64,000 nt of DNA. Source: Hevea brasiliensis (taxonomy: Eukaryota > Streptophyta > Magnoliopsida > Malpighiales > Euphorbiaceae). The DNA lies in assembly GCF_030052815.1 (NCBI RefSeq), contig NC_079499.1:99234480-99298479 (forward strand), in the 5' to 3' direction. The position numbers were made by a program, and so were the translations under genes. Below are positions 1 to 7,307 of this stretch, one piece after another. Under the pieces are notes generated by a model. It saw only the letters and a list, made by a program, of their open reading frames with translations, did no database searches and was not told the DNA's origin. The number at the start of each line of letters is the position of its first letter. Position 1 is the first letter of the stretch.

Positions 1-95
1 CGGCATTAACTAATACTTTGGGAAATTCAGAACGTAGCTACAAGAGGAATAGCTGGCATTAGTTACAGGCTCTCACTGGACACGGATCCTTCTCC

Positions 96-103
96 TATTT
101 AAA
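96..103 (+). promoter_or_regulatory. TATA box of the intact lectin gene
   Basis: TATTTAAA lies 70 bases upstream of the lectin ATG. The same octamer and its flanks are retained in front of the duplicate lectin at 5657-5664, which supports it as the core promoter. The implied transcription start is near base 130. Confidence 0.65.
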
Positions 104-172
104 CCAGTGCTCCATCTCAAGCCTGTAAGTCCACTACTCAATCCACCATAAGCTAGCATTCAATAATCATAT

Positions 173-979
173 ATGGCTGTTCAAGCTCAGCTGACCCCTC
201 TCTCCTTTCTCACTAAGATCTTTTTCCCTTGCTTTGTGTTGCTACTCCCCCATGTAAACTCAACTTCCTTCTCCTTCAACACTTTCTATCCAAACATGGG
301 AGGCATTTCCTTCCAAGGTGATGCATTCTCATCTAGTGGAGTTCTCCAACTCTCCAGGAATCAAATAGACAACAATCTCACTTACAGTGCTGGTCGTGCC
401 TCTTATATTCGACCTGTGCACATCTGGGATGCCCAGACAGGAAGGCTCACAGACTTCACAACTCGCTTCTCTTTTATTGCCAAGGATGTTAAGGACCCAA
501 CCATTTATGGTGATGGGCTAACTTTTTTCCTTGCACCTCTTGAATCTGAAATCCCTCCTAAAGCCGTTGGGGGTTACCTTGCATTGTTTAGCCCTGAAAC
601 TGCTCTCAATGCCTCCAAAGCAAACCAAATTGTTGCAGTTGAGTTTGATTCTTATAGCAATCCATGGGATCCAAGCTATGATCATGTAGGGATCAATGTG
701 AACTCCATTTTCTCTGTAGCAGAAGTTATGTGGAAAAACAACATCTACGATGGAGCAGTAGTAAATGCATGGGTGAACTACGATTCTGTTACCAAGAACT
801 TGAGTGTCTTTGTAAGCGATGCCCAGAACCCAGTGTTCAGAGGGGTTTATAGCTTCTCATACACTGTTGATCTCAGCGACGTCTTGCCTGAATGGGCTCG
901 AATTGGTTTCTCTGCTTCTACTGGTACAGCAGTCGAAACAAATGGCATTCTTTCTTGGGAATTTTATTCAACCTTGTGA
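173..979 (+). CDS. Secreted legume-type (L-type) lectin, soluble form
   Basis: The 268-residue product has a hydrophobic N-terminal signal peptide (about residues 1-30, ending HVNS) followed by one legume-lectin beta-sandwich domain to the C-terminus. Family landmarks are present: Gly-Asp-Gly at 113-115 (D114 is the conserved sugar-binding Asp), the GG pair at 133-134, and the Ca/Mn-binding segment 157-171 with E157, D159, N163, D166 and H171. Three N-glycosylation sequons occur (N68, N146, N209). The frame ends right after the lectin fold with no transmembrane or kinase part, so this is a soluble lectin and not a lectin receptor kinase. Length is normal for soluble legume-type lectins. It is a single exon starting at the first ATG after the TATA box. 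It probably acts in the secretory pathway, vacuole or apoplast as a carbohydrate-binding, possibly defence-related, protein; sugar specificity cannot be read here. Confidence 0.9.
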   Translation: MAVQAQLTPLSFLTKIFFPCFVLLLPHVNSTSFSFNTFYPNMGGISFQGDAFSSSGVLQLSRNQIDNNLTYSAGRASYIRPVHIWDAQTGRLTDFTTRFSFIAKDVKDPTIYGDGLTFFLAPLESEIPPKAVGGYLALFSPETALNASKANQIVAVEFDSYSNPWDPSYDHVGINVNSIFSVAEVMWKNNIYDGAVVNAWVNYDSVTKNLSVFVSDAQNPVFRGVYSFSYTVDLSDVLPEWARIGFSASTGTAVETNGILSWEFYSTL

Positions 980-1905
980 GGCAAGATCAGTGATGGGAAA
1001 GGTAAAAGAGGAAAATTCTATTCATAGGATTGATAGCCTTGAGAATTATGAATTTCCTTCCTCGTTCTTTTCATTCAATGTCAACCATTTGCTCCTTATT
1101 AGGGCTGTTGTAATAAATGATGATTCATTCATCAGTGAAGTCCATTGTTCGTTTTGATTTAGCCTACATCTTTTATAGTTTTTCTTTTGGTAACAATCTT
1201 ATTATAGTATAATTTTAACATCAAGGAACAATAAATTCTCTATTTTATTTTTAGAAAATTATTATTTAATTCATCAATTATATTAAAATTAATGATTTAA
1301 TTATCGTGTTTTAAAAAATTCATAATTTAATTTCTCATATTTGATTCTCTTAACTGTATAATCTCTCCATTCATTTTTATCAATATAAACCATTAGTTAG
1401 GACGAGGAGGTGCTAATAAGGGATAAAAGTATTATGATAAAATTTAAAGATAAAAATATTTATAATAGTAAATACTCGTAAGTAAAAGTGCATGATAGTA
1501 TTAAAATTTAAAGACTGTCACATAAAAATTAAATTATTAATTTACAATAATACAAAAATTAAATAATAATTTTTCTTTTATTTTGTTTCTGCAGTTGAGG
1601 ACAAGAGAATCAAACAAAACAACTACACCATGAAAACACATATATATATATATATATATATATGAAAAACTCACATTTTATTTATAGATAACTAAATGAG
1701 TTGCTTCAAATATGGCCAAGTTAATAAAACATAAAACAAAAGCTATATGTTCTTTTTTTATTTTTCACAACAACAGAAGCTATTTTTCCATATTATATAT
1801 CTCTATCCTGTTTGCAAATCTTAATGGGTATTTATTGCTTCATTTTTCTATTGGAAAGAGTGGAGATAAGATTGATGTCAAAGATCATATGGGTTGATGA
1901 TGGAG
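980..1905. other. Lectin 3' flank and AT-rich spacer
   Basis: Bases 980-1230 are the lectin 3' untranslated/flanking region, clearly matched at 6522-6785 in the duplicate block. From 1231 on, the sequence is AT-rich, unique to copy A and without a credible gene; it includes a short (TA)n run near 1639-1663. Confidence 0.6.
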
Positions 1906-2309
1906 GATATTTGTTTTAATTTATAAATTGATAAGTTTTAAAAATAAATTAATTTATTAATTTATAATAATTTTTGGATATATAAATTGAGTTTATAAGT
2001 TAAAAAAAATTAAAATAAAAATTTATCTTTTTTGGTGTTTATAAACTAGTTTAATTAAGTGTTTTATTATATTATTCTCATTTAATTTTTAAAATTTCAC
2101 CATCAATCTAATTTAATATTTTTTAGTCATTTTAATAATAAATGTGTTTATAAACTAATTTTTAATAAATAAATTAACCCTTTATTAGTTATTTATTAAT
2201 ACTTTAACTAAACATATAACTGCTTAAAATTTTAAATATTTATGAGTTTAAATTAATTTATCAATAATAAATAATTATAAACTGATTTTTATAAGTTAAA
2301 CCAAATATC
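1906..2309. mobile_element. MITE-like element with imperfect terminal inverted repeats
   Basis: The ends are imperfect inverted repeats of about 35-40 bases. The left end starts GATATTTGTTTTAA; the right end, read in reverse complement, starts GATATTTGGTTTAAC. The inside is AT-rich, non-coding and rich in repeats of ATAAACTxxTTTATAA type. It lies in the spacer that copy B of the duplicated block lacks, which fits an insertion after duplication. No clear target duplication was found, so the superfamily is unassigned. Confidence 0.5.
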
Positions 2310-2945
2310 TTCTTAATTTGACAGGATATAAGAGGATTTATTTTAGGTGAATCTACACTATTATTAGGTTTGGACCTTCAAGTTGGTTAGAAATAAATGA
2401 GATATTGAACAGTGTGATTTTAAAAGGATTAGAGAGTTTCTCACATTCCATCATGATTGAACTCCGCAAATTTAATTTTTTTTTTATTCATGAACATTTT
2501 TTTTTTCAAAAATATGTAGTACAAAATATTTTTTTTAAATTATAGTTAACTTTAACATAAGTAATTTTAGTATGAAAGTTCCCTGAAAATTAAAAATAGG
2601 AAATAATTCTACAAGGAAACCCACATAATCATTTCTTAGATGTATTGATCTCAATTCGAGTCAAAAACTCTGAAAAATATTTTTGAAGCATCACAATCAA
2701 TTCAGAAAAATAAAAGAAGGGATGGGCCTAACACCTCATGAAGGGCAAGCCCATAGTCTGAAACACAATTCGATCAAAACACCCACAAATGCTTCTTCTC
2801 TATAGTCGTTGCCAATTTCAGGTTTCTTTGCACAGACTAAAATCTCCACCTCCTTCCACTGTTTTTTAGTTCCCTTTGATCCAAATGCACCAAATGAGAA
2901 CTTGGCTCCATGAATGGAGCATTCAACAATCTCTGATGCTCCAAG
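2310..2945. other. Spacer and 5' flank of the truncated PPR copy
   Basis: Bases 2310-2561 are AT-rich with no gene seen. From 2562 the sequence matches the 5' flank of the functional PPR gene (from about 6922), including the stretch with the lost upstream small frame. Confidence 0.55.
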
Positions 2946-5338
2946 ATGAGAAAATCAGGTCATTACTTACCCAAGTGACTCCTTAATCCTCCTCCTTCAC
3001 TTTCCCTTCACTTTCACCTTCACCATCACCACCTCAAAAGACTCATTTGCTCCTCTTCAATCACCCCTCTTCCGGTAAACCCTGACCCACCTGATCTCTC
3101 CACCTAGCTTCTTTGTATTTTCTCCCATCCAAGTTGGCAAAAACAACCTTCCCTTTGCAATCTAATTCCGAGCATCTCTCTATGCCACGTATCCTCTCTC
3201 TTCAGCAATAACCCAAATCTCGATCCCCAAATTGCCCTCAAGTTTTTCCGATTTATTGCTCGAAAACCTGGATTTGAACATAGCATCCAATCTCATTCCC
3301 TACTTTTAAACATTTTGACTAGAAATAAGTTGTTTAGTGTTTCTGAGAAAATATGTATTTCCATGATCAAAAGTTGCATTTCCATCCATGATATTCGGTT
3401 CACTTTAGATTTTCTAAAGGAAATGAATAGAGATAATAATGAATGATATTTGCATGTCATATATTGATTAGGTTAGATTTCATAGTCATTTTGCCATTTT
3501 ATTAATTAATTTTGGTTAATTTTATTGGTTATTTAATTAATTTTTCATACTTATTAATTTTAGTTTAATTTGTGAATTTATTCTTGTTTTGTAGGTTAAA
3601 TAGTATTTTTGAAAAATTAGGAGTCAATTGCATATTTAAAAAATGAATTCCAAGTCCAAAGATGCTAAAAATAAAGTCTAAAAATTGTTAAAATTTGAAG
3701 GCCGCTGAATGTTATATAAGAAGCTGTACAACTTATGTAACCTGCATCAAAAAAAATAAAAAAATAGGGAAGACGTTGATTTCTGTCAAAAGTTGCATAA
3801 CTTCATGCATAAATTGTGCAAACTGCTTATGCGAAAATCCAAAAAATAGTTACAACTCTATCAAAAGTTGCACAAGATCCTGCATAACTTGTGCAACTTC
3901 TTATACACAAATTCAAAGAGCAATTTAGGGTTGTTGAAATTTTGACAACCTATTACATAACTTATATAATTGCTTTATGCAATAAGTTGAAAAATTGTCT
4001 AGAGCTGCAGAAAGTTGCATAGCCTTTTGCATGGCCATGCAACTGCTTATACAATCACATGATAGGATCTAAAACTTGCCAAAATGTGCATAGGGACTTG
4101 CATAGTCATGCAAGTCCATCCTTATCAAACTCGATTCTGCACAAAATCCTACACAGCCTATGCAACTTTACTGAAATCAACTGATGTGGCATTTTTACAT
4201 ATGTGCAATGACTTCACACAAGATCCAATTTTAGCCTATTTTAGGGTTTTTGTCAGGAGGAATATAAACTTCCTTTCATTACTTTTTGCAAAAAGAAAAA
4301 ATAATTGAAGAAAATGAGAGAGATAAAAGAGGAAGAAAGTTGTTTTTGACTTGCAACTGGGATTTTGCTTTTTTCTTCACCATTTCTTCATGCTAAATAT
4401 CAAGTTTTCAATTTTAGTTTATTTTTAATGTTTTATTTCTTCTTTAACTTAGAATCTCTTTTATAGAATATGGATTGTGAGTAATTTTCTTAGATCTGGA
4501 GTTGAGATATAATATTTGAGTTATTTTATAGATTTGAACTGGGTTAGTCCTAATTAAATGAAATTTATAAGGTTTAATCCATTTCTTATGAGCTTATTAA
4601 CATACTTAGTGTAAGGCCCCAGTAAGTTATGTTCTTAATCTTTGATAGAAGAACAACAAGAAAAAAAAATCAAGTAATAGATAATAAAAAAATTAGACTT
4701 AAATAACTTAGATCTAAAATAGACTAAGGATTAAGATGTTTTATAGATTGATTAAAGATTTTAGTGGATTTTGGTTGATTTTAAACACCACAAAGTAGGA
4801 TTTAATCAACTAAAACGCTCTTTATTTCAGTCAAAAGAGATTTCAAATGATTTTAAAATTGATTTCCTGTATACTCATAAACTTCATGAATTGGGCTAAT
4901 AAGGAAAAATTTCAAATTGACTTAAATATGAACCTCTAACTTTGGAATCGTCATTTGACCATTTGTTGCTTGGAATTTTAATTTTGAGTGCTCTAGTTTA
5001 TCTCATTTTGCCTATTTTTATTAACAATATCTTATTTTCTTAATTTAGTCAATCATTAAATTAGTTTATTGTTTAAATTGAGTTTCCATACCTTAAACTT
5101 TAAATTTTCAATATCTTTTGATTGTTTTATTAAAATATAATTTTAACATATATAGTTTATTTTACATTAAAAATTTAATTAAAAACATAATTTTTCGTGA
5201 GAACAATATCTTTTTCTATATTACTTGAATGACACAAGCAGTTGTGGTTAATTCACATCAATGAACATAATTTAAGCTCACTGTTAGGACTTATAATGAG
5301 CTACTAATGATGCTATCAAGTTTTCTGATGATTAATGA
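2946..5338 (+). pseudogene. PPR pseudogene, 3'-truncated and interrupted
   Basis: The sequence matches the first ~187 codons of the intact PPR gene at 7308. It lies in two parts, 2946-3443 and 5261-5338, separated by a 1817 bp insertion. The first part has several indels and in-frame stops (one shortly after the PPDLS-like motif). Homology ends at an ATTAATGA sequence at 5331-5338, corresponding to about base 7868 of the intact gene; no PPR repeats beyond the first survive. It therefore cannot make a functional RNA-binding protein. The truncation probably marks the duplication breakpoint, and the insertion came later. Confidence 0.9.
3439..5265. mobile_element. Solo-LTR-like insertion (1817 bp) with 5 bp target duplication
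   Basis: The insertion spans 3444-5260. It begins TGATATTTGC and ends TTCACATCA, so it has TG...CA (in fact TGAT...ATCA) ends. It is flanked by ATGAA at 3439-3443 and 5261-5265. The duplicate PPR gene shows the empty site with one ATGAA (about 7791-7795), which proves the boundaries. No gag or pol frames are present, so a solo LTR of a large Gypsy-type element is the best reading; a LARD-like non-autonomous element is an alternative. The 3700-4160 part contains many variants of TTGCATAACTTxTGCAACT. A possible internal TATA (AATATAAAC) occurs near 4261. Confidence 0.8.
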
Positions 5339-5656
5339 TGTCAACTTTTTTCTCTTTTTCCCCCATAGTCTTCCCATTTTAATTTACAGAATTTCAACGT
5401 TAGACCTCTTAATTAAGAATTTTAATTCTTAATTTCTGAGCTAATTTGAGAAAAAGATTTAATTATGGGCTAATACATTTATTTTTTGAAGAAATTATTC
5501 TCTAAACACAATTTATTGTGGATTTAAGATATAATACGTTATATCTAAATAAATTTTTATCTTATCTTTTGCATGGTTAACTAATTTCGCAGAAACTAGC
5601 TCGTGGCAAATTCTAGAATAGCTCGGTGCAAACAAGACAGACTCGGCCAGTGCTCC
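5339..5656. other. Duplication junction and copy-B lectin upstream region
   Basis: Bases 5339 to about 5575 match neither block copy and hold no gene; they mark the junction between the copies. From about 5575 (TTAACTAAT and onward) there is patchy similarity to the start of the window, the upstream region of the intact lectin. Confidence 0.5.
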
Positions 5657-5664
5657 TATTTAAA
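5657..5664 (+). promoter_or_regulatory. TATA box of the lectin pseudogene
   Basis: TATTTAAA sits in the same context as base 96-103, 78 bases before the ATG. The core promoter is intact, so the broken lectin may still be transcribed. Confidence 0.55.
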
Positions 5665-5734
5665 CAAGTGCTCCATCTCAAGCCTGTACGTCCACTACTC
5701 AATCCACCATAAGCTAACATTTCAATGATCATAT

Positions 5735-6521
5735 ATGGCTGTTCAAGCTCAACTGACCCCTCTCTCCGTTCTCCCTAAGATCTTCTTGCTTTGCTTTGTG
5801 TTGCTACTTCCCCATGTAAACTCAACTTCCTTCAACTTCAACACTTTCTATCCAAACATGGGAGGCATTTCCTTCCAAGGTGATGCATTCTCATCCAGTG
5901 GAGTTCTCCAACTCTCCAGGAATCAAATAGACAACAATCTCACTTACAGTGCTGGTCGTGCCTCTTATATTCGACCTGTGCACATCCGGGATGCCCAGAC
6001 AGGAAAGCTCACAGACTTCACAACACACTTCTCTTTTATTGCCAAGGATGTTAAGGACCCAACCATTTTTCCTTGCACCCGTTGAATCTGAGATCCCTCC
6101 TAAAGCAGTTGGGGGTTACCTTGCATTGTTTAGCCCTGAAACTGCTCTCAATGCCTCCAAAGCAAACCAAATTGTTGCAGTTGAGTTTGATTCTTATAGC
6201 AATCCATGGGATCCAAGCTACGATCACGTAGGGATCAATGTGAACTCCATTGTCTCTGTAGAAGAAGTTATATGGAAAAACAACATCTACGATGGAGCAG
6301 TAGTAAATGCACGAGTGAACTACGATTCTGTTACCAAGAACTTGAGTGTCTTTGTGAGCGATGCCCAGAACCCGGTGTTCAGAGGGATTTATAGCTTCTC
6401 ATACACTATTGATCTCAGAGACGTCTTGCCTGAATGGGCTCGAATTGGTTTCTCTGCTTCTACTGGTACAGCAGTCGAAACAAATAGCATTTTTTCTTGG
6501 GAATTTTATTCAACCTTGTAA
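5735..6521 (+). pseudogene. Legume-type lectin pseudogene (20 bp frameshifting deletion)
   Basis: This is a close duplicate of the lectin at 173. The signal peptide and first ~110 codons are intact. A 20 bp deletion in the T-run at 6066-6070 then removes the codons equal to residues 111-118 of the intact copy, including the Gly-Asp-Gly sugar-binding motif, and shifts the frame. The first frame stops at 6085. The remaining domain continues in another frame from about 6050 to 6521, with the metal-binding segment and C-terminus conserved. Both edges of the deletion are T-runs, which suggests slippage or microhomology. Few other changes are seen, so loss looks recent. A truncated 116-residue secreted peptide could still be made, but it could not form the fold. 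Confidence 0.9.
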
Positions 6522-7307
6522 GGCAAGATCAGTGATGGGAAAGGTAAAAAAGAGGAAAAATAAGCCAAAACTTAAATATTCTATTGAAAGAATAAAGCCG
6601 TAGGATTGATAGCCTCGAGCATTCCTTCCTTTTTCTTTTCATTCAATGTCACTTATCAGGGCTGTTGTAATAATGGTGATTCATTCATAAATGTCCATTC
6701 TTCGTTTTGATTTAGCCTATATCTTTTATAGTTATTTTTTCTAACAATCTTTTATAGTATAATTTTAACATCAAGGCACAATAAGGTCAAAAAAATTACT
6801 AATTAATTTTTTGATTAATGATTTAAGTGTGAGTCTTATCTACACTCAGGTGTATACATCCAATCAATTTGCACATGATTAAGTCTCTCACATTTTAATA
6901 GAATTATCTTATTAGAATAATTTTAAAATAAAAGTTCCCTAAAAATTAAAAATAGGGAATAATTCTACAAGGAAACCCACATAATCATTTCTTGGATGTA
7001 TTGATCTCAATTGGAGTCAAAAACTCTGAAAAATTATTTTTGAAGCATCACAATCAATTTCACATAAACAAAAAGGGGATGGGCCTGGCGCCTTATGAAG
7101 GGCAAGCCCATGGTCCTAAACCCAATTCGATCAAAACACCCATAACGCTTCTTCTCTATAGCCGCAGCCATTTCCAGGTTTCTTTGCACAGACCAAAATC
7201 TTCATCTCCTTCCCCTGTTTTCTTAGCTCCCTCTGATCCTAATGCACCAAAACACCTGAGAACGTGGCTCCATGAATGGAGCATTCACCAATCTCTGATG
7301 CTCCAAG
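6522..7307. other. Lectin 3' flank and PPR 5' region
   Basis: Bases 6522-6785 are the copy-B lectin 3' flank. From 6922 the PPR upstream region begins. It holds an open frame of about 116 codons (6992-7342) in a different frame from the PPR; it overlaps the PPR start and ends next to a perfect donor-like CAG/GTAAGT at 7336-7344. This could be a 5' leader with an alternative first exon, or chance; the frame is disrupted in copy A (2640 onward). Confidence 0.4.

Noticed and set aside
819..1157. 112-codon frame overlapping the lectin 3' end
   Set aside because: Out-of-frame shadow of the lectin that also appears at the pseudogene; it has no ORF-specific conservation.
4240..4262. TTTAGGGTTT as a possible telomere-like repeat
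   Set aside because: Only one unit; it lies in the solo LTR and is not an array.
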